Source: Chionis minor
Taxonomy: Eukaryota; Chordata; Aves; Charadriiformes; Chionididae
NCBI GenBank assembly: GCA_013398295.1
Contig: VZSF01005685.1
Coordinates: 502,310 to 566,309 of the forward strand
Length of the DNA stretch: 64,000 nucleotides
Direction: 5' to 3'
This document shows, piece by piece, positions 48,101 to 57,000 of this stretch. The position numbers were made by a program, and so were the translations under genes. A model generated the notes under the pieces. That model did no database searches. It was not told the DNA's origin and worked only from the letters and a program-made list of their open reading frames with translations. Every line of letters starts with the position of its first letter. Position 1 is the first letter of the stretch.

Positions 48101-50694
48101 CTGTAGGTAAAAAAGCAGCTCGGTGGAGCTGTGCCGCAGGGTGATCCCGAGGAGACAGGTCAGGTCTCAGGTGCTGCACCCGGTGGGCTCAGGGCAGGGA
48201 GCAGGAGCTGCCTGGAGCGCCCTGGCATCAGCAGGACACCAAGCCCAGCCCAAACCTGGTGCTTAAAACAATCCGGCAAGAGCCCAGGGTGGACAAGCTT
48301 GGCCAGACTCAATTGGGAGACTTGTTTGCATAAGGTGATTTTTGAGGCTGCTTTTGGTGAGTGTTAAAGCAAGGCTAGCTCCAGAACCGAGGAGAAACAC
48401 GAGGTGGCTTTTAGGATTTTGGCAAATCACGTCAGGTCCCAGCAGAGCGAGCTCATTACGCGCAGCATCTGTGCAGTCTCCAAACGCGGCGATCCAGCAA
48501 AACGTGAAGGATAAAGGGCCGTGAGATCTTTAAAGAAAAAACAGGCCCAGCCATGATGGTTGTGATGATGAAGATTTAAAACCACTGATGGTCCCCATCA
48601 GCTCCTGACGCTGTTTATCAGTGTCATAAACTCACGCAATACATTATTTCTGAATCCAGCATTACCCACTGCAGCGCCGGAGGATGCCGAGCTGATCCTA
48701 GGGAAGACCATCAGCTTTCTGCCCTGGTAAAACTCCTTTAGCAAAGTCTGCTCTGGAGGGAGCAGAAACCTTTCCAGTTCCCTGGAACTGGAGACCTGGC
48801 ACCTCTCGGCCACGCAGAGCCCGGCTGCAGGGACAGAAGTGGTGCAGAAGTTTTGTGCAGCAGCAGAATTATGAATTAAGCCTCTTAATTATGGCCCAGG
48901 CCACACTCTTGATTTCAGTGAGGTCTGGGGGGGCAGCTGGGAAGAGACTCGAGTGGAGCAGATTCGATGCTGGCACAAAGTGGGTCACAAGCACCGCAGC
49001 GAGGGCGAAGGAGCCGAACTGCCCCTCCTGCTCTGCTGGTGTTTTCAGAGCGAGCCCTATTTTGAGACATCTCATTTATCCCACGCTGTTTCTGCCAAGA
49101 GAAAAGCACCAGCTTCTAATGAAGCTCCTGTTTTTGCAGTTCAGCGATCCCAAACCTGACGAGCTTTCTGGAAGGACCAAGTGGTGTTAATTATTGAGCA
49201 AAATCTCAGGGTAACACTTGTGAGCAGCTGTGGGGATGTCACTGTCCCCAAGTTCCCTGCACCTGCAAAGGCTCACAGCGAACTCCTCTACATTCAGGTT
49301 TCCACTCAAAAGCACTGAAAACCACAACTATGGAGACACTCCAAGTGCCTTTGATCTACCCCAAAAGCAGGGTGTTGGCGAGGTGCGAGCACAGGGTTTG
49401 GGACATGTTGGCAGCGCAGGACACTGCAGCAGATGGGCTCAGGGCTGTGACCAAGCCCTGGAGCAGGAGCACCCCAAACATGCTTAACTGCTCTCCTTAA
49501 ACCATCAGGGTACAGGAAACCAGTTGTTTTTCCAGCTGGTGCTCCCCTGTGATGCTGTCCCCTCTCCGGTCACTCCCCATGTGAGTGGTCCCTCCATCCC
49601 ACTCCACCTTTCCCCAGGGTTTTCCTGGTGCAGGAGCAGGCTCTGGCCCGTCTCCCTCGACATACTACAAGGAATTTCATCTGAAAACATAAATTCAACC
49701 TTTACCTTCCTGCTGATGACTCACGGCTCTACCTCTCCCCTCCAGACCTCCCTCCTCCTGCTCACGCTGCGGCTCAGCCTCTCGCTGACGTTTCCGCCTG
49801 AGCGCGCAGCTGGCAGCCAAACCGCGGCATCACCGACCCCAGACTGAGCCCCCCCCGCCCGCACCTCACCCCACCACTAACCTGCACCAAAAAGTCACGG
49901 CCGAGCCAGATCCTGCCCGGCAGGCTCAGCCCTGGGCGACATCTGTCTGTCTGTCTGTCTGTCTGAATCTGGCTGATTGCTCCAGGCAGGGAGCATCCTC
50001 AAGACGAGGTACCCCCATGCACGCATGGAGCTGGGGGGTTTGTCCTGGCCATGGTCACCTTGAGCCCTGATGACTGTGACAGCCCTTCCCAAGCTCTGCC
50101 CTGTGGCACCTTATCCTGGCTGCTGCGTCCCTCCCGTTTCGCAGCAGCTCCAGGTGACATCCACGCTGGCACGCTGCAAGGGTCCCTTCCAGCCAACCTC
50201 CCTGCCAATACCTGGTAGAGAGCATTTTGCAGGGCTTGGCTGAGAGCGTGGTGCGGCAGTGGGACTCCCTGGTTGGAGCTGTCTCCATCTTGATTTGGTG
50301 GGTGACACTTTTTGGGGTGGAAACCCCCTAGCTGCGGTGGGTCCCCACAACGTGGTGCACTGCAGATTTTTGCGCTGCTACGGGGATGCGTAGGTGCTTC
50401 TGCAATACAAATAATTAGTAACGTCTCATAACAAAACATCCTGGTTTGGGCTAGAAACACTTCAAATATTAAAGGTCATTTCATTTTTTACAAGGAGGGA
50501 GAAACACGGAGTCTCCCAGTTCCCGAAAACCCGACTCGGTCTCATGCTGCTGCTCTCTCTTGCAGGGCGAGTGGGAGAAGCAGCCGCTTCCCACCATCAC
50601 CAAGAGGCTGCAGGAGCCCGTCCCTCGCTGCCAGCCCACCCCAGGGCCTGCCACCCCCGTCCCCCTCAACCTGGGCGAGCTCAGGAGGGACTGA
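35811..50694 (+). CDS. DBH: DBH, dopamine beta-hydroxylase (12 coding exons, complete)
   Basis: The enzyme uses copper, ascorbate and O2 to convert dopamine to noradrenaline inside secretory vesicles of noradrenergic neurons and chromaffin cells. The 12 exons join in frame to 617 residues. Residues 22-40 are the uncleaved signal anchor (MYFTMIAVFLVILVVALQG), and a DOMON domain spans about 58-174. The two copper-monooxygenase domains follow. Copper H ligands are His263, His264 (ALVHHMEVF) and His334 (EIHYHNP); copper M ligands are His413, His415 (SQLHTHL) and Met488 (EEMCVNY). Each sits one position after its human counterpart. Cys155 and Cys597, which pair in the human enzyme, and the interchain cysteines (VCTCP, Cys529 and Cys531) are kept. 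All introns are GT-AG. The ATG at 35811 has A at -3; an in-frame ATG at 35772 would give 630 residues. Convergent with SARDH downstream. Confidence 0.97.
36153..38405 (+). other. DBH: DBH intron 1
   Basis: The largest but one DBH intron (2253 bases). No exon or transposon is seen. An AT-rich, repeat-poor stretch at about 37020-37210, with CTAATTACC and TTATTATCTG motifs, looks like a candidate regulatory element. Confidence 0.85.
38406..38552 (+). CDS. DBH: DBH exon 2
   Basis: It encodes 49 residues (115-163), from DAWSDAKGQ to DPKDYLIE, the second half of the DOMON domain. Cys155 (STCDPKD) is the partner of the C-terminal cysteine in the human protein. Acceptor CTCCTGCAG, donor GAG|GTATGG, phase 0. 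Confidence 0.96.
38553..39929 (+). other. DBH: DBH intron 2
   Basis: 1377 bases, no recognised feature apart from the splice sites. Confidence 0.85.
39930..40187 (+). CDS. DBH: DBH exon 3
   Basis: It encodes 86 residues (164-249), from DGTVHLIYGILE to KHHIIM, covering the linker after DOMON and the start of the first copper domain (IPSQETTYWCY). Two NxS/T sequons are present: Asn185 (NIS), equivalent to human Asn184, and Asn202 (NIT), where my recollection of human is NIP. Donor ATG|GTAAGA, phase 0. Confidence 0.96.
40188..41616 (+). other. DBH: DBH intron 3
   Basis: 1429 bases. Its only notable content is the 50-base tandem duplication near the 3' end. An open frame at 41161-42075 runs from this intron through exon 4 and is not a gene. 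Confidence 0.85.
41349..41448. repeat. 50-bp perfect tandem duplication in DBH intron 3
   Basis: Two head-to-tail copies (41349-41398 and 41399-41448) of a unit beginning CTATGAGCTCTGG and ending AAGAGCTC. The copies are identical, so the duplication is recent or variable in copy number. Confidence 0.97.
41617..41793 (+). CDS. DBH: DBH exon 4 (first copper-binding histidines)
   Basis: It encodes 59 residues (250-308), from YEPVVTAGNEALVHH to LAAWAMGAQ. The adjacent His263 and His264 in LVHHMEVFQC are two of the three copper H ligands. The cysteines in VFQC, GPCDS and NYCRH are the conserved disulfide positions. Acceptor TTTGCAG, donor CAG|GTGGGT, phase 0. Confidence 0.97.
41794..42229 (+). 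other. DBH: DBH intron 4
   Basis: 436 bases, nothing recognised beyond the splice sites. Confidence 0.85.
42230..42332 (+). CDS. DBH: DBH exon 5 (third copper H ligand)
   Basis: It encodes AFYYPKEAGLAFGGPG through EIHYHNPLVFK plus the first base of a glycine codon. His334 in IHYHNP is the third copper H ligand. Acceptor CTTCCAG, donor AAAG|GTGAGT, phase 1. Confidence 0.97.
42333..43872 (+). other. DBH: DBH intron 5
   Basis: 1540 bases with a 23-base poly-A run at 42908-42930. No exon or retrocopy is seen. Confidence 0.85.
42908..42930. repeat. Poly-A run in DBH intron 5
   Basis: An uninterrupted A tract with no gene-derived sequence before it. Confidence 0.93.
43873..44039 (+). CDS. DBH: DBH exon 6
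   Basis: After completing the split glycine codon it encodes RHDSSGIRLYFTATL through LTGYCTDKCTQL (residues 343-398). The human sequence has RNDSSG at the start, a known glycosylation site (Asn344); here the Asn is His, so the sequon is absent. The cysteines of YCTDKC are conserved. Donor CTG|GTGAGC, phase 0. Confidence 0.97.
44040..44759 (+). other. DBH: DBH intron 6
   Basis: 720 bases, no recognised feature. Confidence 0.85.
44760..44903 (+). CDS. DBH: DBH exon 7 (copper M histidines)
   Basis: It encodes 48 residues (399-446), from ALPAAGIRIFASQLHTH to DGHYSPHFQ. His413 and His415 in the HTH motif bind copper M, where O2 reacts. Acceptor CCTGCAG, donor CAG|GTACAG, phase 0. Confidence 0.97.
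44904..45020 (+). other. DBH: DBH intron 7
   Basis: The shortest DBH intron, 117 bases, with normal GT-AG ends. Confidence 0.9.
45021..45059 (+). CDS. DBH: DBH exon 8 (micro-exon of 13 codons)
   Basis: It encodes EIRMLKEVVAVFP (residues 447-459). Acceptor CTCCCAG, donor CCA|GTGAGT, phase 0. At 39 bases it would be missed by frame-length filters, but it matches the known DBH exon and restores continuity between exons 7 and 9. Confidence 0.95.
45060..45994 (+). other. DBH: DBH intron 8
   Basis: 935 bases, no recognised feature. Confidence 0.85.
45995..46054 (+). CDS. DBH: DBH exon 9 (20 codons)
   Basis: It encodes GDELITTCTYNTEDRSRATV (residues 460-479). The cysteine in TTCTYN is a conserved disulfide position. 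Acceptor CCCCCAG, donor GTG|GTGAGT, phase 0. The exon is too short to stand out as an open frame. Confidence 0.95.
46055..46683 (+). other. DBH: DBH intron 9
   Basis: 629 bases. It contains the GT/AT simple repeat at 46536-46584. Confidence 0.85.
46536..46584. repeat. (GT)n/(AT)n simple repeat in DBH intron 9
   Basis: GTGTGTGTATC, then CTATATAT units, then ATGTGTGTGTG. An imperfect dinucleotide tract, probably length-variable. Confidence 0.9.
46684..46811 (+). CDS. DBH: DBH exon 10 (copper M methionine)
   Basis: It encodes GGFGILEEMCVNYVHYYPQ through LHRYFNLVN (from residue 480) and the first two bases of an arginine codon. Met488 in EEMCVNY is the axial copper M ligand. Acceptor TGCCACAG, donor AACAG|GTACAG, phase 2. 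Confidence 0.97.
46812..47896 (+). other. DBH: DBH intron 10
   Basis: 1085 bases, about half of it occupied by a same-sense CR1 fragment (47008-47520). Confidence 0.85.
47008..47520 (+). mobile_element. CR1 LINE fragment, 3' end, in DBH intron 10
   Basis: A plus-strand CR1 3' end with GACCTGTTGGAGCGGGGCC, CATCCCTGGAGGTTCAAGGC, CTTCCAACCTAAACCGCTC and the tail GATTCTATGA. It aligns along almost its whole length with the copy at 7530-8070, so both belong to the same or closely related subfamilies. It lies in the sense direction of DBH and adds no obvious exon. Confidence 0.94.
47897..48056 (+). CDS. DBH: DBH exon 11
   Basis: After the split arginine it encodes FNDEEVCTCPQVSVPQQFF through CNKSSAVRFP (residues 523-575). 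The VCTCP cysteines (529 and 531) correspond to the human interchain disulfide pair. Asn567 in NKS matches human Asn566. Donor CCG|GTAGGT, phase 0. Confidence 0.97.
48057..50565 (+). other. DBH: DBH intron 11
   Basis: The longest DBH intron, 2509 bases. Apart from a TCTG microsatellite nothing is recognised, and short frames on both strands have no support. Confidence 0.85.
49942..49964. repeat. (TCTG)n microsatellite
   Basis: About five and a half TCTG units in DBH intron 11. Confidence 0.95.
50566..50694 (+). CDS. DBH: DBH exon 12 (terminal coding exon)
   Basis: It encodes GEWEKQPLPTITKRLQEP to LGELRRD and the TGA stop at 50692-50694. Cys597 (PRCQP) corresponds to the cysteine that closes the Cys154-Cys596 disulfide in human DBH. 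The tail after it is divergent, as in other species. Acceptor CTTGCAG. Confidence 0.96.
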   Translation, partial: GEWEKQPLPTITKRLQEPVPRCQPTPGPATPVPLNLGELRRD

Positions 50695-51377
50695 CCTGCT
50701 GCCCGCTCCTTCTCTCACAACGGGAAGCGCCTCCAGGCAGGAGCATCTACAGGGAACATTGTCCCATTGCTCTCCCGGCATCCCTACCCACATAGCGATG
50801 TCGGCCGGTGCCCTGGCCCCTGTCTCTGGAGGAGGTTAGGGCTCACAAGTTAGAGTTCAGAAAGTACTCTGGAGCTGGAAAGCGCTATATTTAGTGAGTT
50901 ATTAGCAATCCCAGCTCTGAGTAATGCTGCTTTCCACCCCCAGAATAATAACGCAGAGGTTTGCTATTGTGCCGAACCCAGCGCGGCCCCGGGGAGCGGG
51001 GGGAGAAGCCTTTTTTCCCACAGAGAAACTGAGGCACGGAGCAAAGACCTGCGTGGGAGCAGCATACGAGCCTTCCCGCTGCCCCACAATCCCATCTCGC
51101 TCGGGGAGGCTCCGTGGGCACTCTCCCACGCCGGCACCCGTGGCGGGGGATGGAGGGAGGGAGGGATGGAGGGAGGGATGCCGCGACGCCCAGCCGGCGC
51201 TCGCCTCCCCGCCGCAGGGACTTCGGCTCCCTGCCGCGCTCCTCCTCCCACTCCCCCGCGCTGGGGATTATTTTTCTTGACGCCACCAGATGCCAATGGC
51301 CAGGAACAAATGATACCTCTGTGATGGGGTTTAGAAAGGGAGAGGGATGATGGGGAGGAACACAGAGTTGGGGGGGG
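50695..51377 (+). other. DBH: DBH 3' flank and probable 3' UTR
   Basis: No AATAAA or ATTAAA is seen on the plus strand between the stop and the N gap. The 3' UTR probably extends into the gap or past it. A GGAGG-rich minisatellite lies at 51149-51180, within a GC-rich stretch at about 50970-51270. Confidence 0.5.
51149..51180. repeat. (GGAG/GGGAT)n simple repeat
   Basis: A purine-rich tract of GGAGGGAGGGAT units in the DBH 3' flank. Confidence 0.9.
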
Positions 51378-51463
51378 NNNNNNNNNNNNNNNNNNNNNNN
51401 NNNNNNNNNNNNNNNNNNNNNNNNNNNNNNNNNNNNNNNNNNNNNNNNNNNNNNNNNNNNNNN
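51378..51463. other. Assembly gap (86 N)
   Basis: A run of N that directly follows a G run. It hides part of the probable DBH 3' UTR. Confidence 0.99.
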
Positions 51464-51466
51464 TCC

Positions 51467-51472
51467 ATTAAA
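51467..51472 (+). terminator. DBH: Possible DBH polyadenylation signal (ATTAAA)
   Basis: ATTAAA lies about 770 bases past the DBH stop, 12 bases before a 15-base genomic A run. It is the first canonical or near-canonical signal after the stop in readable sequence. The gap just upstream means a better one may be hidden. Confidence 0.3.
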
Positions 51473-51805
51473 TACCTAAATGTAAAAAAAAAAAAAAATT
51501 AAAAATTGCTTTTTTGCTGTTGAGCTCCAAAGGGGAAATAGCCAGGAGGAGCAGAGGACAGGCCAGCGGTGCTGCAGGAGAGCCCGTCTGTCCCAGCCAG
51601 GCGCCTGCCCCTCGCTGCCCCGGGGCGGGTGGGATCCAGGGCACCCAGCCACCTTGGGTTCAAGGGAAAATCTCGGGTCAGAGCACTGTGGATCAGAAAG
51701 GCTTTTTAGAAGCAAAACATAGTCTTGGCAGGAAGGCGGCAGGTCCCTGGTGGAGCAGGGAGGCAGTGTGCTCCTCACACCTCTTCCCCTTCACCAGCTC
51801 CCTCA

Positions 51806-51811
51806 TTTATT
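51806..51811 (-). terminator. SARDH: Possible SARDH polyadenylation signal (AATAAA)
   Basis: TTTATT on the plus strand reads AATAAA on the minus strand. It is distant from the stop codon, so the assignment is weak. Confidence 0.25.
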
Positions 51812-52492
51812 CCCAGGACAAACGGACAGGCCTGCAGCCACCTCCTCCTCCTGGGCAGCGTCAGGGAGTGCCATCACCCCCTATTCAGAGAAAAACTCAT
51901 CTCATTCCTGTTTTCTAATGTTTCCAGTAAAAACAAATCATTTGAGAGTTCAAACTCTTGCCTGTGGTGCTCGTTGCACGAGGCTGAAACTGGAATCAGC
52001 TCTAAAGAGGGTATAAACCAAGCGAACCTGGTCAAAAGGAAAAAAGTGAAAAGCACGCAGTGCCATTATTTCTTCAGGTGGGTGAAAGCTTCAGCAGAGA
52101 TCAGGAGCCCAGCAAGGGGAGCAGAGGAAGGGACGGTTATGGGGACGGGCTGGGAGCAGCTGCCCCTTCCCCCCGGCAGCGGGGGGGTTCACGGGCTGCA
52201 TCCATGCGACAAGAAACCTGCCCTGACACCTCCGAGCCCGGCTCTGCGCTGCCAGAGGCTGTGGGGCCGGCAGCACGCGGCTCAGCCTCTGCGTGCATCG
52301 CCTCCAAGGTGACCTTCGGGAAGATGCCAGCAGAGCAGACGGGACCACGGAGCCACCGGCAGCCAGGGGGCCAAGGGCAGCCCTGGTGTCAGTGCCCCGG
52401 TCAATGAGTTTACACCACAGCGCTGAGCTGGTCCTGCCTGTACTGGGAACAGCCCAAGGGACACACAAACATAAAGCAGCCGTGGGCCAAAA

Positions 52493-52790
52493 TATCATAG
52501 AATCATAGAATCACTTGGGTTGGAAGAGACCTTCAAGATCATCGAGTCCAACCATAAACCTATGCCAAAACCACCCCTAACCCATGTCCCTCAGCACCAC
52601 ATCTACCCGTCTATTAAATACCTCCAGGGATGGTGATTCCACCACCTCCCTGGGCAGCCTGTTCCAATGCTTGAGAACCCTTTCCGTAAAGAAGTTTTTC
52701 CTAATATCCAACCTAAGCCTCCCCTGGCACAACTTGAGGCAATTTCCTCTTGTCCTATCGCTTGTTACTTGGGAGAAGAGATTGACCCCC
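52493..52790 (-). mobile_element. CR1 LINE fragment, 3' end, inverted
   Basis: The left edge has two inverted tail units (ATCATAGA, AATCATAGAATCAC), followed by GGTTGGAAGAGACCTTCAAG and GGGCAGCCTGTTCCAATGCT. It ends near GGGAGAAGAGATTGACCC. It is in the same sense as SARDH transcription. Confidence 0.95.
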
Positions 52791-53938
52791 ACTCTTTTTT
52801 TTTCCCTACAAATTCTGAGGTTACACACACACACATGCACAGCAAGGACGCAGATTCCACCGGCACTCACCTTTGGGAGTTTCTTGTATTCTCTGGGGCA
52901 CAACACCAGCCTCTCTCCCCAGTAAAGCATCAAGGGGACGCGTGGCACCACGGTGTTTCCCATGTTTCAAGGCCAGGGTCCGCGCAGGCTGGCAGCAACC
53001 CCTGGGCACCAGCGTGGTCCCATTGCCACGGCTCAAAATGGGGACCTGCCTTTACTCTCACCCTCCCCCAAATGGACAAGGTCATTGCTTAGGTCTGGGC
53101 AGGATCGATCCTCCCTCCCCGCCTTCTGTGCCGTGGGTGCTTAAAATCCCACCGAACTTCGGAGCCACAGGGAAGCATTTTGCCAGAGCAGAACCTGAAG
53201 GTCCAGCTGTTACCAGGATGAGATCGGATGGAGGGACAAACCCGTGCTTGCAGAGATGGGGAGAACACGCCTGGAAACCCCCTGGGTAAAGCCAACAGCT
53301 TCAGGGTGCAGAAGAACCCTGCAGTGGGCAGAGCATCCACGGCGTGAGCCTGGGCAATGGCCCTGGGCCCCCTGCCCCTTCCTCCATGGCCCCCATGAGC
53401 ACTCCCACCCCAACACCATGTCCCCAGGACACAGCCAGGAGGAGATGACACCCATCAGAGCAGGGACAGACGCAGCAAGGCATCAGAAAGACAGCTATTT
53501 TGGAGGCTACAGCTGTTATTAACAGCAGAGTTAGTTTAAAAAATTCATTTCCAGGCAGCATGAAACTACATTTTGGGGGAAAGAGTTTCCAGCAAAGTGA
53601 AAAATTGAAACCACTTCATTTGCAGTCGAGCAAAACACTGTTTTCAGGCCAATTAACCCATGGAAAAGAATTATTGCTGTGGTTGTACTGCTTCATTAGA
53701 AAACATAGGAACAAAATCTTGGGACTTTTCGGAATCTCTTTCTTGTCTTCCCCTCTAATTTGACCCAAATTTGCTTGAAGAGTTTGCTGCAGACGTTTGC
53801 CTGGCTCTCCCAGCAGACTCTGGAGCCGGCTGGGGCACCCAGGGGCTGGGAATTCAGCCGGCAGCTGCCAATGGCATCTTCCCTCTCTCCATCCCGGCAT
53901 CCGCAGCACCCATTCGCCGGCCCGGCGCGGCCACGCTC

Positions 53939-54064
53939 TCAGTAAAAGCCTTTCACTCGCTTGTTGTCGGGGTCGAACGGGGACTTGGTGTGTGCTCGGG
54001 CAGGGTAGGTCACTCCCATCCGCTCCAGCTCGTAGCTGCCGCTCTTCACGAAATCCAGCGAGAC
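53939..54064 (-). CDS. SARDH: SARDH last coding exon
   Basis: It encodes 41 residues, [20 protein letters not shown] to [11 protein letters not shown], and a TGA stop at 53939-53941. Acceptor CCTTGCAG, phase 0. It is the end of the GcvT C-terminal barrel. Confidence 0.96.
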   Translation of the reverse strand, partial: VSLDFVKSGSYELERMGVTYPARAHTKSPFDPDNKRVKGFY

Positions 54065-57000
54065 CTGCAAGGCAGAGCCAGGGCGAAAGCCCCGTTAGGC
54101 GCCGCGAGGCACCCGAGGGACACCAGTCCCCTGTCACCATCCCAGCCCCATCGCTGGGCAAGCCCCCACACCACCCCACAAATATGCTTTCCATAGAAAA
54201 CTCGGCTCTGACATCCCAGGTGAACGCACGGAGAGGAGGAAAATAGATTTTTAAAAGCATTCAGCTAAAAAAAATAAAAAGAATGCAGTTGTTTGGGGTT
54301 TTTTTGAGGTGGGGTGGGGTTTTTTTGATTTTTGTGGATTTTTTTCAATGCCACCCAGTACAAGGTGTGCTTACAGCCAAGCTGCAGGAGCTCATTGCTG
54401 GAGGGGCCGGAGCAGGCAGGCCGGGTGCTGGGATGGCACGTCCGAACTGGGTCAGCCTGGGCTGCAGGAGGGGACCACGGTGGCAGCCAGGATGTCACCG
54501 CTTGCCATGAACACCATGCGCTGTCCCCTCCGCCTGTGAAGGTCACCCAGTGCCAGGCAGTGCCGGTGGCTGAGACACGTTGGCACAGAGAACGGTTGGG
54601 AACTCTCAGTGCCAGTGTGTTTTTATCACCTGGAAATTGTCAGCAATTCAGTGAAAACCATAATTTTTGTTTCTCTCCTCTCTGCCTCACCCCCTGCACC
54701 TCTTCTGCTCCTCCGGCTCTTTAGCCCTGATGCCACGGAAACATCCTCATCCTGGATCCCCCTTCCCAGAGCCGGGTAGCATCACACCCGGTCGCTGAAG
54801 GGCCGTATCCGTGGGAAGGAAGCTAAAGAGCCACACACGACACATCAAGGGCCTGGGCAGCCGTGCTGGGGGCCCCGCTGCCGGGGAGCTGGGAAAGGGA
54901 GGCTCGGGGTGCCCTTCTCCGAGGACTCGGGGCTGGTGTGGGGTCTGGGTCCAGCTGGGGACAGCGTGGGGCAGGGTCCTGGTGCAGATCCCCCCAAGGG
55001 ATCCATGCTCCCTGCACAGCAAAGCTCCCCCCTCCTTCCGCAGTTACTGCCCAAACCAAGCGGGAGTTATCCCAGGGAGAGGAGAGATGAGGGCTGCACA
55101 TTAACATCTGCCTAACGAGCGCTGCTTCCCAGCCGCAGCCTGCCGGAGCGGCCACGCGAAGGAGCTCGGCAGGGCTGGGGACCCTACGGCACGACCACCC
55201 GTGCACGGTGCCTCTCCCCACCGTTGCCTTTTCAGCCCCCCCGAAGGCCCCCCCCATACAGCACAGCTTTCCCTGCAGCCGGAATGCACGCGGGGCGATG
55301 GATGCGCCCGGCGGGAATGCACTCAGCGTCGCTCTGCCGCATCGGTGCCTCGCCAGAGGCAGGAGGGGACCGTCCCCTCCCTCGCCACCTCCATCCTGCT
55401 GCCTCCATCGTGCTGCCTGGGCCAGGCGGGGGCGGCTGGGATACAGGGAGGAGAGAGTGGGAAAGGGGGAAAGGAAGGTCGAGGGGGGGAACATTCACGG
55501 TGGAGAGAAAAGGTGGTCCCCAGGGGCTAAGGGAGCAACTGGAACACAAGACCACTTGATTTGGGAATCTAGCACTGATGCAGGATTAAAAGTCGAGGCA
55601 AGCAAGAGGATGAAAGCAGGAGCACATGCACGGCTCTGGGTTTGCAACAGGGAGCGTCCCCGGGGACGACATCCACAGCCCTCTGTCCCCACGCAGGTTC
55701 CCTGGCCTCTGCCTACAGCACGCTGCCTAATGAGGGCATCTGATTTACTACCCAGGAGTCTCCCAGGGTTAATTAAGAGCCTGCTGCGCTCCTATTGGCC
55801 ATCGCTCCCTATAACATAAGTTAATTCACTGCTGCAATTAAATACTCGGTTGCAATTAACATCCGAGGCAGCTCTTGAGCCGAAGAGCATTGCTGGGACC
55901 ACGCAGAGCGACAGCCCGTGAGACCGACCTCGCCACAGAGCCGTGGCATCCCTCATCCTCCAGCCTTCCGCAGGGAAAGCATGGCGGGGGGGGGGGGGGG
56001 GTGCTGCCCCATCTCGCTCCCCACACGACATTGAGTTTGCAACGGATTTGTGCATACGGCTTCAAAACCAAACAAGGGCTACACTCCCCGCCCTGGCAAG
56101 CCCCCTGCTGCGGGAAAGGAGGCACAGCCATCCCCGGGGGTGGCGGCGGCAGGGGGTCTGTACTCACCGGGCCCCCCGCGGGGTCACGGATGTAGCCGTA
56201 GGCGATGGTTTTGTCGATGGCAAATCCGAAGTCTGCCCGACGGATGTGGCCCACCACCTTGCCATCCCGCCAGACCGCCTCCAGGCCGAACATCGGCACC
56301 TTCCTGCAAGGCAAAAGCAGAGCTGCCATCAGCAAAGCCCCACATCGGGACCCCCACCAGGGCGAGGGGCTTGGGGGGACCCCAGCTCTGCCCCGGGCCA
56401 GCCCACGTGCCGGGGCTCCCGCTGCCCACAGGTTCATTAACCTCCCTGTGCTGATCCCAGGCGCTGGCAAAGCCCCTCCAGCCCGATTCACAAAACCTCC
56501 CGCTGTTCTGGGTGAAACGCGATAAACCCACTCCCCGTCACACCGCTTCCAGCTCCCATTAAGCATCCAGCGGGGAATTCGCGATGGGATTTAAATTAGA
56601 GACGGAATTAGAGCATGGAAAACAGCCGAGCCGGCTTGCAACTGAGCTCCACGTGTGTGCCCAGGCGAAAATGTGGATGGGGATGGCTGAAGGTGCTTGT
56701 CCCGGGGCGGCCGCTGGCGTTGGGTGATGCGCGGCGCTGCGCGGAGCCCGGGGGTGGTACTCACTCCTCGGTGGTGAAGCAGACAAGACGGCGGAAGATG
56801 CCCTTGGCTTTTTGAGCTTCCACAGCTTCCCGGCCCAGGAAGGGGATGCTGGACTTGAGCTTGCAGGTGAAGGCCAAGCCTGCTTCTAGCGGGGTATCGT
56901 CGGGGCGCAGGTCTGCGTGCCAGTGCCTGTACCCTGCAGAGAGCAAGCACGGGGGGCTCAGCCTCTCTCGGCCACGGCAGCAAGCCCAGGGTGAGCAGCA

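Larger units (their letters stand above)
51473..53938. other. Tail-to-tail interval between DBH and SARDH
   Basis: No coding exon is seen. The part next to 53939 should be the SARDH 3' UTR on the minus strand. The only AATAAA I see on that strand is at 51811-51806, about 2.1 kb past the stop. If that signal is used, the CR1 at 52493 would lie inside the SARDH 3' UTR; a non-canonical signal nearer the stop is an alternative. Confidence 0.5.

Noticed and set aside
53616..54260. Minus frame of 214 codons overlapping the last SARDH exon
   Set aside because: It reads the exon in a different frame. The real product is given by the frame ending [11 protein letters not shown].
54823..55494. 223-codon minus frame inside a SARDH intron
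   Set aside because: It does not contain SARDH motifs and lies between two well-defined SARDH exons. Opposite-strand frames of similar length overlap it, which is typical of GC-rich non-coding DNA.
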